From: Siphonodentalium dalli
Lineage: Eukaryota > Mollusca > Scaphopoda > Gadilida > Siphonodentaliidae
Assembly (NCBI GenBank): GCA_032622095.1
Contig: CP136063.1
Span: 204,835,934 to 204,899,933 of the forward strand
Reading direction: 5' to 3'
DNA length: 64,000 nucleotides
The position numbers were made by a program, and so were the translations under genes. This document shows positions 22,871 through 33,475 of the stretch, piece after piece. Below the pieces are notes generated by a model that saw only the letters and a list, made by a program, of their open reading frames with translations, did no database searches and was not told the DNA's origin. How positions within the stretch are numbered: the first letter of the stretch is position 1; each line of letters begins with the position of its first letter.

Positions 22871-23589
22871 TTTTTTGGTTGAACAAATTTACATGGGAAT
22901 CTCCATAGAAAACGGTTTATATTTCGATAAAAACGAAAGTAATGCGAAATGAAAGTCGGCACTGGCCAGAATTGTGCAGAATAACATATGAGTCAAGTTA
23001 TATGCGAATATTTGACCTCATTCGATTAAATAGTGTCGTATTTAAGGAATTAATGGCGCTCGGACATGTGGAAAATTTTTCCGTCGCACTCGCAGACTGT
23101 AATCAGGCGGTGACGCGTTGTGCAGTAGAATTGTGAAATGTAAACACGCATTACCTTTTGTGAGAATAACACAAGCGCAGACTTGATCAAAGTAATGCAA
23201 TACACAACAACAAATAGGATAAAACGGATATAAACACGGTATAAGTGAGAATAAACGTGGAAAAAGTTGACAAAATTTCTTCGGTTATTCGGCAAACGGA
23301 AGGTATAGATTTATGGTCACTAAAAAGTGTACTCCAGCCCCGGCTCGACTCGGAGAAAAAGTGTGAAATACCAAGCAATAATCTTAACATAAAAATAAGA
23401 AATATGTTCATGATCGAACTGCGGACCTGATAATTATCGAAATATGTAGTCGAAATAATTTTTAAGTAGTTAATCACACGATTTAGACATTAACACACTC
23501 TTAAAGACGAAATACACGACCATCTAATGTCATTATTTAACTGCGTCGGTGATTGTTGATATCAATCGTGTATTGCTTCGTTTTTAGTA
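22871..23589. other. No gene recognised
   Basis: This contains a diverged internal copy of part of the following repeat: aataatcttaacataaaaataag at ~23378 resembles aattatcttagcataaaaatat at ~23708. Open frames overlapping on both strands (23050-23477) have no supportable identity. Confidence 0.45.
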
Positions 23590-24134
23590 AGACCATTGAT
23601 TCTGTTTTGCGCATGCGCAAGTCACTTTCCATATTTGGAATTTCCATATATGGGATTTGTGTTAACCTGAATACCGATCAATCCATTGCAAACAAATTAC
23701 CACGCAATTATCTTAGCATAAAAATATATTGTAATTTATGCAACTACGACCCTGGTAACTCTGATAACTAATAAAATATACCGGGCAATTCATTTTAAGA
23801 TCGTTATTTGAGGTATATATACACTCTTAAACGCACATAAACGACCCATTGGCGTTAAATTAAATATACTCGGTATTTATTATATTAGTTTTTTATTGCT
23901 CAGTATAGAGTTAGACCCTTGACACCTGTCAATATATTTGGGCTGAATTCATATGATGCGGTATTATTCCTCGAAATAAACAACAAAGCAGTCGTTACTT
24001 CGAAATGTCGTTTGGGCTAACATTTACACAAATCCTTCGCGTGTTCTCCTCAATTGGCACGCAGGTTCTCAGTCGACACACAGGTTATCCCAGAAAGTGG
24101 TGTGAAATAAACACCCAAGGTTTGGGTGAAATGA
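23590..24134. repeat. Dispersed repeat, copy 1 of an inverted pair (partner 60740-61295)
   Basis: About 545 bp, from agaccattg...ttttgcgcatgcgcaagtcac to ccaaggtttgggtgaaatga. It matches the reverse complement of 60740-61295 with only scattered differences. The two copies lie ~36.6 kb apart in opposite orientation. No terminal inverted repeat or coding frame identifies the family. Confidence 0.85.
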
Positions 24135-24566
24135 GTGTATGGCTGCATTACCCGCCATGTGTATACGTCATTGATTCTTCATAATACTATCCCTGTCCGT
24201 AGTTTTGGGCATGCGATTGACATCACTGTACGATTTCCAATGATATTGACACTCAATTAGTGGAATTACCATCATTCTATATCTGCCATTGACACCACGG
24301 GTCAGAATCGGATGAGACGTTTTAATGAGGAACTTTAAAAGTGCGGATTTACACGAATTGTCGACCCCCTTCACAATATAAAGTCCTTGGGGATTTGCGT
24401 TAAAGCGGTACGCATTTTTATTTGTAAATTAAACACTTCGACGACAATCCCCTGTGGATGGAATTATAGCGTCGTCGTGACAGTGCGCGTATGACACCGC
24501 TAGCCGATTGTGCCATATTAATTAACCGTATTGGCTTATGTCTGCTCCCAGACTGCGTGGCCTTGA
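24135..24566. other. No gene recognised
   Basis: Flanking sequence up to element B. It ends in ccttga; the TTGA is the target-site copy of element B. Confidence 0.5.
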
Positions 24567-25024
24567 GGAATCACTGAACTAAATGTTTTCCCATAGGCGA
24601 CAGTGTTAACGTTTCAGCCATATTCACAGAATTTCAGCCTCCGAGCCATTCCAGTGATGTTTACCCAGTTAGACTGACACCAGATCATCCTGAAAATGCA
24701 AGAAAAACCATAGGTCGAGTGTTTACTTTTCGAAATAATTCCTCAGGTGTAAGACAGGGTTATCCCGCAGCAAAATTTTACCTGGAAAAACCCAGAAATA
24801 CCACAACTAGTTAAATAAATTTCACACTCACAAAAATCCTTTTCCCAATTAATTCACCAGTTTAAATTATTTAGATATGATGTACAAATCAAATATACAA
24901 GATCTCATCATTAAATAATGGATCACATGTATGAGGTGAAGGCCATTCTTCAATTATCCTTCACCTTTAGGGTTCCACGGTGTATTCGATAGTGACTCTG
25001 GAACATATTTAGCTCCCTGATTCC
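24567..25024. repeat. Element B, left terminal direct repeat
   Basis: This 458-bp repeat starts ggaatcactgaactaaatg and ends atatttagctccctgattcc. The two ends are imperfect inverse copies of each other. The block ttttcccataggc..cagtgttaacgttt near the start is shared with elements A and C. It could hold the promoter of the transposase gene, but no core promoter was identified. Confidence 0.9.
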
Positions 25025-25722
25025 TATATATATGTACATATGCATTAAATGGCATTGCATACAGTATTTTATCCAGATATAGACCTTACTGAAACTAAAA
25101 ATGAGTTCTAGCGGGCAGTATTGGTTCTATTTTTTCAATATGATGCCTCCCGAATATTAGTGTCAGTCATCAAAATAAACTCTTTTTTTTTTTTTTTTTT
25201 TCAATTTAACTAGGTTTTTTATTTTGTACAATCTGAAATATGCGTTATTCCCATATACACCCTAATATTACTAAATTGAAGAGGAAATATTAAGCTACAT
25301 TTTGAGAGGCATATCTTGACCAATTTTAACTCTTTTCCTTCAGAATTTGGCAATTTATAATAAAAATGGACCTAATTTAACAGAAAAATGGGAATTTAAA
25401 ATACTTTAATAGCAACATGAAGCAAGCTTCAGTCAATGGAAATATGTGAACAGCATGAAACAGTATTAGACTAAGCCTCAGGCATGAAATTGTATCAGAT
25501 GGCATGGCACACTCTGTTTAATTAGCACAAACAGTCCCAAGTTTGCATATGACTGTATCCTCAGGAGAAATAACAGGTTGTTCTGTATTACACAACAGTA
25601 TCATATCCCAGCTCTTGTAAGCAAAGCAAATAATTCAACATCTCACTTTATGACTGGAATTTACTGAGACACTGACACAATAAACTCCTTGTTATAATTT
25701 GTGAGAATTAATTGGTTCAATT
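25025..25722. other. Element B, non-coding 5' segment
   Basis: This begins tatatatatg and contains a ~21-base T tract (about 25182-25202) and AT-rich unique sequence. No coding frame is seen. It presumably acts as 5' leader of the transposase gene. Confidence 0.5.
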
Positions 25723-28343
25723 ATGTCTAAAATCCCAAAATTACGCCGAATACAGCAATTAAAACAAACAGGTTTTTCGAGTTTAAGACAGCCTGATCAC
25801 AAAAAAATGCAGCCGGTGAATGATATTGTAATAGATAATATGACAGTTGCAGATACGTAAGGGTACCAAAAGACAAATATGACATGGTTACCTCAGATAT
25901 CGCCGCTCCAGTTCAACCAGCAGATAACCAAGAAACAACAGTAAAACTTCTACGACCTCTGATCAAGGAAACATCTGATGTCAAAGTTCTTGCTGGAAAG
26001 GAAACAGATACATGGTAAATATACACATTCAACATTTACTTGCAATAAATTGTCTAAACTCATAATTAAAATTGAATAAATGATCCCCACTGTCACCATA
26101 AGAAGGATTAACTCTCATTGATCTGCTTGAAAATGCTAATTAATGCATAAAAAGTAATAGGATTACCTCCCTTTGATTGAATTATCTCCCCAGAAGTGGC
26201 TTGCCCCCTACATTCATATAGATATCACAGTATAATACAAACATCTTGTATAGTATACCACATCAGATATCAGTGTCACTCAACAATTAAGAACTTAGCA
26301 CAGTTACCCTCTCCCCCCCCCCCAACTACAAAATAATGGTCGAATATTTCTGTAATGCATGATATGCAAGATATAAACAACTGAAGAGCCACAAATCAAT
26401 TTAACAGATTTATCCCATTCATTTGGACTTGAATAGCTGTTTTTTTACTTTTCAGGGCTGAGAATGATACATATCGGCTTGTGCACGTCAAACGTATGAC
26501 CGATATGTGGAATGACGTGTTTTCAGAGCATCGACACATCCATCCAAATTGCCTTGGGTATTTATCATATATTCCGGGTGCCGAAGACAGAAGAGGATTA
26601 GTCTGCAGAGAAAAAGTTGGCTGCAATATATGTAGCTACATTTCTAAGTACTTCATATTATACGATGAGATTGAAACTGGCAACAAAGGGCGGAAATCTG
26701 CCAGAATTAATGAAGCCCTGCAGATTGCTCTTACACAGATGCCCATCGGAAATACCAATGTTCGAAAACTGTTGATGACGTGTAACATTCCACCACCGTC
26801 TGGGAGAGGCATGCAAGCTGCATCAAACAAGGTGTGCAGACAAATAGTAGAGGTCAACACAGATGATTTGGGGCACAGACGTGAGGAACTGAAGGAAGTG
26901 AATAAATTGCGAAATGCGCAGAGTGATGTTATAAACATTGAATCGGATGGAATTTACTCAAATCCACTATATTCTGGAGTTGGACGAACACCATTCCAGC
27001 CTGCAACACAGTGTTCATACCTACATGTTGAAAACATGACCCACAAGAAACAAGTTATAGCACTCACAAACAAAAGCAAGCTGTGTGCAAACCATGGTAA
27101 ACACAAAAATGGAAATGACTGTTTGGCAAATTCTTCCAAATGCAGTGCTAATCTAAAATCAACTGACACAATTGGAAATGAGAAAGATTGGAACACTGAA
27201 TGTTTAGAACAGCTGAATTCCAGTGGTCTGTCTGTACATTACCTGACAACGGATCAAGACTCAAAACCATTCATGGGTGCAGAGCAGTTCTACGACTCCG
27301 GTAAATCATCCATCAAGCCTGAGCAACTGTATGACACTCGACATCTTACTGCAAGTATAAGGAAAAAAATTAAAAATTCTGTTCCTGTTATCGACATCAT
27401 GCCCGGTAAAACTAAAGCGGAGAGGAAGAAGGTATGCAATGGCTTCTCCGATGACTTAATGGCACGATGTAATAGCGAACTCAATAAGGCGCACAAACAA
27501 TTTGGAGTGGACACTACAAAGTTATTGTGTGCGCTGACATACATTGTTGACAGTATAGTGGACTGTTATCAGGGAAGACACAAACTGTGTGGACAATATT
27601 CGTTTGCCTGCAATTCAAAAGGGACTTGGCGCATAAAAAGCAGATACCTACAAAGCGATTTCAAAATAAATAGCTCCAAAATATCCGAAGACAGACTCCG
27701 TGAGTGTGTGAACTGGCGACTTGGACGCGATGCAATGCTGAAAACAAAATTTGGGACGACAACCCAAAAATCTGAAGCTGTAAACAGAAGTATCAGGAGG
27801 TCTGTTCCGAGATCTACAACATTTTCTAGGAATTATACAGGGAGAGTTCACAGCGCGGTTCATTCAGTTAATAACGGTCCAGGCGAATCGATAGTCAAAC
27901 TGTGCCAAAAGTGTTTGTGTCCTATATCACCCGGATCTCATTCTGCAAAACAGCTGAATCAATTGCAGAACAAATCGACACAAGATAAATTGAGACAAGA
28001 AACACCTGACTTCAAAGCTAGGAGAAATAAACGTCGCTTCCAACTCTTCAAAAGTTATAAGGACATTCAGAATAATAAAGATGACACTTATGAGAAAGAA
28101 ACATTACCGTTGAAAACACCAACCGAAATTAAAAATGCTCCCGCGGGTAAAAATAAACGAAAAATTAAACGTCGTCATGAGGACCACACATACAGTTTAC
28201 GGAAAAAAAACAACGTGAGTAACATAATCTTACTTTTAAAATATTTATATCATGCATGGTGGTTCGGCGTGGTGACCAAAACATGTTTTGAATCTCTTGC
28301 ACGCATTGCGCTTCATGTTGTCGCTCGTCGTCTCCAGCGTTAA
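25723..28343 (+). CDS. Mutator-like DDE transposase (PF20700-type), element B
   Basis: Exon 1 starts with ATG at 25723 (MSKIPKLRRIQQLKQ...) and ends at 26014 before a GTAAAT donor. A 441-bp intron ends ttttcag at 26455. Exon 2 continues ...ENDTYRLVHVKRMTDMWN. The joined frame is coherent (codon TGG split across the intron). Hallmarks of this invertebrate transposase family are INIESDG..NPLYSGVGRTPFQPATQ, YLTTDQDSKP, DTRHL, TKAERKK, and TTTQKSEAVNR..RRSVPR followed by TFSRNYTGRVHSAVH. Candidate catalytic acids, numbered from 26481, are D156, D258 and E432 (inference). The cysteines in GCNIC, KLCGQYSFAC and KLCQKCLC may bind zinc. Between VAD (25853) and YVRVPKDKYD the frame changes by one base (TAA at 25858), either a frameshift or a sequence error. 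From 28215 (GTGAGT donor) the last ~43 codons are probably intron, since they run antisense to the endonuclease gene. Confidence 0.85.
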
Positions 28344-28625
28344 ATGGTTGACATTAATGCATAAAGTATTGTGACAGAGATGGCTCACTTCTTTGCCTAT
28401 AAATTCAGGATTAATAATGGTCCACTCTTTGGAAATCAGAAATGCCATTCGGTGTGCTAAATAAGCATCCGATCCTGGTAATGCTGGATCCAAAAGCATC
28501 CAGGACACTCGAACACGGCCATATCTCCCAGATTTTCCCTTCATCCACACACGACACTCACTCTCCGGACTATTTTGCGATGAATCTAACATTTTCTTCC
28601 TTAAATCTTGCCAAAATGATGCCAT
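28245..28625 (-). CDS. His-Cys box (I-PpoI-like) homing-type endonuclease, element B
   Basis: 126 residues. The motif order is C24, then AHRMAF (H58), then EVSHLCHNTLCINVNHLTLE (H82, C84, C89, H94), N103 and C109, with C115, H118/H119 and C124 at the end. The spacing H82-C84-C89-H94-N103-C109 equals that remembered for I-PpoI (His98, Cys100, Cys105, His110, Asn119, Cys125). There the His is the general base, the Asn holds Mg2+, and Cys/His bind structural zinc; C24 corresponds to the distant first zinc ligand. Pfam knows this domain as the zinc-binding loop of homing endonucleases. The ATG at 28625 gives the full domain and no signal peptide. The gene is convergent with the transposase and ends 85 bp before the right terminal repeat on its upstream side. 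All expected catalytic residues are present, so it may be active. Whether it serves the transposon or is a passenger is unknown. Confidence 0.85.
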   Translation of the reverse strand: MASFWQDLRKKMLDSSQNSPESECRVWMKGKSGRYGRVRVSWMLLDPALPGSDAYLAHRMAFLISKEWTIINPEFIGKEVSHLCHNTLCINVNHLTLETTSDNMKRNACKRFKTCFGHHAEPPCMI

Positions 28626-28709
28626 TATTACTTGTAAATCATAAAATATGAAACTAACAACTTACCATGGAGACACGTGAATTTTAAAATTTCGGCGGTT
28701 TTTCCTATA

Positions 28710-29167
28710 GGAATCACTGAACTAAATGTTTTCCCATAGGCGACAGTGTTAACGTTTCAGCCATATTCACAGAATTTCAGCCTCCGAGCCATTCCAGTGA
28801 TGTTTACCCAGTTAGACTGACACCAGATCATCCTGAAAATGCAAGAAAAACCATAGGTCGAGTGTTTACTTTTCGAAATAATTCCTCAGGTGTAAGACAG
28901 GGTTATCCCGCAGCAAAATTTTACCTGGAAAAACCCAGAAATACCACAACTAGTTAAATAAATTTCACACTCACAAAAATCCTTTTCCCAATTAATTCAC
29001 CAGTTTAAATTATTTAGATATGATGTACAAATCAAATAAACAAGATCTCATCATTAAATAATGGATCACATGTATGAGGTGAAGGCCATTCTTCAATTAT
29101 CCTTCACCTTTAGGGTTCCACGGTGTATTCGATAGTGACTCTGGAACATATTTAGCTCCCTGATTCC
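28710..29167. repeat. Element B, right terminal direct repeat
   Basis: This 458-bp copy matches 24567-25024 with about one difference noticed (aataaacaag for aatatacaag). It is preceded by cctata and followed by TTGA. Confidence 0.9.
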
Positions 29168-29171
29168 TTGA

Positions 29172-30070
29172 GCGCGTTCAGTCGCACTTTTATAATGCCA
29201 TGAAGCGTTAACTGATGGGTCTGTATTAATTAAGTTGGTTCTGCATCTCGCATTCGTTACTGTTTATCGCGTAAGCAAGGCTCAAAGTCTATCGTAAAAC
29301 GATACTGTGGTTACGAATCACATCATCTCGACACATCAATAGAGGGTTCGATGTGGAGTGTTATTATATACTGTAGGTACAGTAGGCGACAACACCCAGT
29401 CACAAGATAATGAATTTATGAAGTTATAACAACATAGCATTGCAAATTTATGCTGCGTCACCGGTGACACGTGAAGATATTATATTCAGTGTGATTTTTA
29501 TATCTATAGACACGGACGAGTAGCTGTTGTAATAAATCTGCTACTCGTTTACGCGAAATTATGATGTTCGCCGTTGGACTGCTCAAAGTTATATATGTTT
29601 TGTGTGTTTGCGAGAAAATAAATTAATTCTAGTCAGCGTCCTGACTTATTTTCTCTTTCTCCGGCAAAAATAACAGTACTAAGAAAACGCGTACAAATAA
29701 TTACTTCCATTAATCCATATAGTGGTCATTTACCAGGATAAACAGCGACCATGTTATGCTTGTCTTGCAGTCCCAGTTCGCGTTCCACACAACATGTCAG
29801 ACCAACTTGTATCAATTATCTATGGAACGCAAGCAAATCAACATCCATTTCTTAAATGGAACGCAACAAAATAAACATCCATTGCTTATATTTACACTCA
29901 ACCGAGTCAACTGGCAGTTTACAAGAGCATCAAGCGCCAATTTCCAACGTTGTTCTCGTAGCAAGTTGCAAGTTGCGTCTACACAAAAATGGTAGCAAGT
30001 AGGGTTCAGCATGCGACGTAATGTGATTAATTTCGACAAACCAACGTCATGCATTCATGTTCCACACGAA
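29172..30070. other. No gene recognised
   Basis: Sequence with several short open frames on both strands around 29756-30054. None has domain or splice support. Confidence 0.5.
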
Positions 30071-30423
30071 GGTCCCCAGAACAAAAATTTACCCCACCCC
30101 CAATAATACTTAATCCTATAGAAAGGTATCCAACTTGGCCCGGCCTAATTTTTTATTATTTTTACAGTCGGTTTGCGTCAGACCTGTGCTCATAACCAGA
30201 GTTTTTCTTAACCAATTTTTACAGGGGATGCATCAAATTGAAGAGTAATAACATATCTTTCTAACTATATATGATGCATTTATGTTACAAAAAATATTTT
30301 GGTGTATTTTAACCTGATTGTGGACATTGTAAAAATAATAAAAAATTAGGCCGGGCCAAGTTGGATACCTTTCTATAGGATTAAGTATTATTGGGGGTGG
30401 GGTCAATTTTTGTTCTGGGGACC
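30071..30423. mobile_element. MITE, ~353 bp with ~95-bp TIRs
   Basis: ggtccccagaacaaaaattt...ttttacag (30071-30166) and its reverse complement (30329-30423) form long arms that include ggccgggccaagttggatac. The spacer is ~160 bp. A related fragment, gttctggggacacgaac, follows at 30464. No secure target duplication. Confidence 0.8.
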
Positions 30424-31666
30424 TGTGGTTCCACAGCGCGAATGCATGCGGGAGTGTAAATATTGTTCTGGGGACACGAACATTTTGACATTGTTTATCA
30501 GAGGCGATCAATGGAATGTTTGTTTTCCTGTGTTAAAACTTCCATTTTTGAAAGTCGATATCTGACAATCAGAACATCTTATTAATGAGCTCGCAAGCAC
30601 GAACTATAATTATTTTCTGGTATAGAAAACGAACAAATTGTGGTTTTATGGTGTCAAATTGGACAGGGAATCTTTAAGTTGACGGATTCCCACATCTCAA
30701 CTTGACAATATAGAGCTTATAAATCACCACATTTCCATGATCTATATTTATGAAAAAAAACATGACGTTTTTAAAATCCGGCGCTTCCATAGCAGCCTCC
30801 TGGTGCATATAACGACCGTACAGTGAAGAATCTACGCGTCGTACAGTATCAATATTATTGACTGTACAGTCGAAAAAAAGTACACTGTCTTGAACGATTT
30901 TTAGCAGCCAAGGCTATGTGTCGTCGACTACAGCGAAAGGTATTATGGAAATTCGGTGTGTTGTTGTATGCAAAAAAAGTACTCTTGAGTATTACATCGC
31001 TTAAAACAAATCTTTCAACCCGTATATCCACGGAATAAGGACGTTCGGCATTAAAATTTTACATAACTCGTATCGCTTTGTTTGTTGCAAATTTGACGTA
31101 AATCGAGCTTATCGTACACGTACCAGTGATACCAGAGAAGCAACTTGGTTTATTTACTCGAACATGTATTTCGTGTGATCCACACAATGAAAGGACCCTT
31201 ATTCTTGCATCTTTTGGCAAGTTCTCTATTTATTTGCTCACCAGCTATATGCATTAGTGTGATTTTCACAGTGAAATTAACATTTTGGCTCATCATTAAT
31301 CCGCCCATAAAACTGGCAACGTCGTGAAATGGCCTATAGCAACAGAAAGGTGATATATGTATCTATTTGCCGAACCAAATCATCCATTGGAGCCACGTTT
31401 GTTTTATTTGTACTTATGCGATGTCCCGGGAGGGTGAGCTACTGATTGTACTCCCAGACTAATCAACTAGTAGAATCAATAATGTAAGGCATACCTCACA
31501 CACCAGCTGGTCGTATCAATGATGCATGCTATATATTACGATATTTAGAGTACAGAGCATTGTGACAGACTCCGCTGACCTACCTCACCCCAATCTATCG
31601 TACACTCTATGATCCGGCCCTGCATAGGCGCCCACTGTGCGTCTGTTACTATAGAAGAGTCCATAA
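30424..31666. other. No gene recognised
   Basis: Unique-looking sequence. A 60-codon hydrophobic open frame at 31145-31327 (+) lacks any other support. Confidence 0.45.
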
Positions 31667-32117
31667 GGTTATAGTGAAGTAATTCGATTGGTAGCGCCCT
31701 CCAACGGATTTTGGACCAAGATGCAGGAGAGAATTAAAAAAATTCTGGGTTCTGGTTGGTTAATAGAAGTTTCGATATTTAAACATATAAAATACATGCA
31801 ATCACTCCTCTTGATATTTCAGACTCCAAACAAAACATTGGCACATTGTAAAGCACGTGGTTCCTAGATTAAAAAAATTTGGTGTGAGGTAAAAAATGTC
31901 AATATTTTTTTCATGCAATTCTGACTCTCGATTATAAATCCCAAATTTAAAGGTACATTCCATGCTCGACGATATGATTTTTTTCATGCAAAAACTTTGC
32001 GCAGATGCCAATTCCGGTGACCATGTACTCATTTATCACACTTTTTGGATAGTCAGGGCTGCAGGCCATTATATGTTAACACTGAGGCCTATGGGAAATA
32101 ATTACTTCACTGTAACC
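31667..32117. repeat. Element C, first terminal direct repeat (complete)
   Basis: This 451-bp repeat is bounded by ggttatagtgaagtaatt and aattacttcactgtaacc. It is ~95% identical to 33006-33435 by eye. Confidence 0.85.
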
Positions 32118-33005
32118 TAAAGCACAACAATTATCCTTTTTCTCATTTGGGCCCAGTGGTGGGTTTCCTATAAACATTGACCAACAAACAATTAGGGAAC
32201 TTGTAGCACGTGGCATATTATATTATTTGAGTAGGTGGTAATCAATGAGAAGCCAATATTAACCCATCTGGGACAATTTTTGCTTCAAATTTTCACCTCG
32301 AAAATCTCCCTTTTTTTTGTCCGTTATGAACCCATATGTGTACCTTTAATGAATGTCATGGTAACAAATCACGCACTGAACATCGAGGGTCAGTACACAA
32401 CTGAAATAAAGGCTTTTCGACTAGCCATGATAGCAATTTACATCGCTATCTGTGGCAGGTCTCTAAAATTTGATGTAAAACATGACCAGTGCAGGGTTAA
32501 ATGTCAGACAATTAGTCTGCTTGAGGTGGCTTGTCGACAAAAAGTGTAACACGGTGGTGTGTTTGAGTGGTGTGGCTGTTTCCATGCACATACATGTAGG
32601 CACATAATCATTCTGCTGCACTCAAAACTTCAGTTTTTGCCAAAATTTCGTTTACCAGGACTCAGAATTTGTCAAGTGCGCCCAATTCAAGCTCCAGCGT
32701 GTCCATGTTTATCAGGCGAACCAACGTCCATATTTTCACAGAGAGAAATTGGTCAGCTTTCACACCAACGATGGGTATATATGCTACCATCGTTTACTTT
32801 ATCGACATGGACCTCACATGGTGACTTTTCGTGTTCATTTTAAGATATTTTGTGTTGCAATTGTAAACAGGGGTGGGGTCAGGAAAGGGTTAATAAGACG
32901 AAAACAAAGTCATGGATATTTTGTATTTTATTTTCAAATGTGAAGAGTCCATGACCGATTTGTGTCATTTTCAGGTGGCATGTCATTGACGTTGTTGTCA
33001 CTTTA

Positions 33006-33435
33006 GGTTACAGTGAAGTAATTCGATTGGTAGCGCCCTCCAACGGATTTTGGACCAAGATGCAGGAGAGAATTAAAAAAATTCTGGGCTCTGGTTGGTT
33101 AATAGTAGTTTCGATATTTAAACATATAAAATACATGCAATCACTCCTCTTGAAATTTCAGACTCCAAACAAAACATTGGCACATGGTATGATGGTAAAG
33201 CACGTGGTTCCTAGATTGAATTTTTTTGGTGTGAGGTAAAAAATGTCAATATTTGTTTCATGCAATTCTGACTCTCGATTATAAATCCCAAATTTAAAGG
33301 TACATTCCATGCTCGACGATATGATTTTTTTGATGCAGAAACTTTGCGCAGATGCCAATTCCGGTGACCATGTACTCATTTATCACAATTCTTGGATAGT
33401 CAGGGCTGCAGGCCATTATATGTTAACACTGAGGC
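33006..33435. repeat. Element C, second terminal direct repeat (right end lost)
   Basis: It is collinear with 31667-32088. Similarity ends at cactgaggc and gives way to a TA-rich run. Confidence 0.85.
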
Positions 33436-33475
33436 GCTATATATACATATATATATATATCGCAGTGATAACGTA

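Larger units (their letters stand above)
24567..29167. mobile_element. Element B: 4.6-kb transposon with 458-bp direct terminal repeats, DDE transposase and His-Cys endonuclease
   Basis: The outer ends are ggaatcactga...gattcc, flanked on both sides by TTGA (24563-24566 and 29168-29171). The two 458-bp terminal repeats are in direct orientation and differ at about one position by eye, so insertion is recent. The inner edges lack TTGA (TATA on both inner sides), excluding two independent MITE insertions. Inside are a Mutator-like transposase gene (+ strand) and a convergent endonuclease gene (- strand). An LTR retrotransposon is unlikely: no reverse transcriptase, integrase or gag is present, and the termini are inverted GG...CC rather than TG...CA. 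The 4-bp duplication differs from the 8-11 bp usual for Mutator elements. I cannot name an established superfamily with this architecture. Confidence 0.8.
31667..33475 (-). mobile_element. Element C: long direct terminal repeats, non-coding, reverse orientation
   Basis: Two ~440-bp direct repeats (31667-32117 and 33006-~33435) flank 888 bp. Read on the minus strand, each begins ggttacagtgaagtaatt and carries the block tttcccataggcctcagtgttaac, the same position and sequence as in A and B. The first repeat ends gtaacc followed by taaag. The second is preceded by cttta, exactly the inner-edge arrangement of element A. The right terminus is damaged: after cactgaggc about 29 bp are replaced by a TA-rich microsatellite, so no target duplication can be read. 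The interior has no recognised gene (a 104-codon frame at 32235-32549 has no identity). Confidence 0.7.

Noticed and set aside
23050-23477. Minus-strand frames with hydrophobic stretches (81 and 96 codons)
   Set aside because: AT-rich hydrophobic translation, overlapping frames on both strands, no conserved motif or splice context.
25857-25896. A 40-bp intron (GTAAGG...CTCAG) in the transposase 5' exon
   Set aside because: Joining its ends gives a frame that stops after about twelve codons. A one-base shift gives a coherent family-like protein instead.
24567-29167. LTR retrotransposon interpretation of element B
   Set aside because: The terminal repeats do not run TG...CA, the outer ends are inverted, and there is no gag, protease, reverse transcriptase or integrase. 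The coding genes are a DDE transposase and a His-Cys nuclease.
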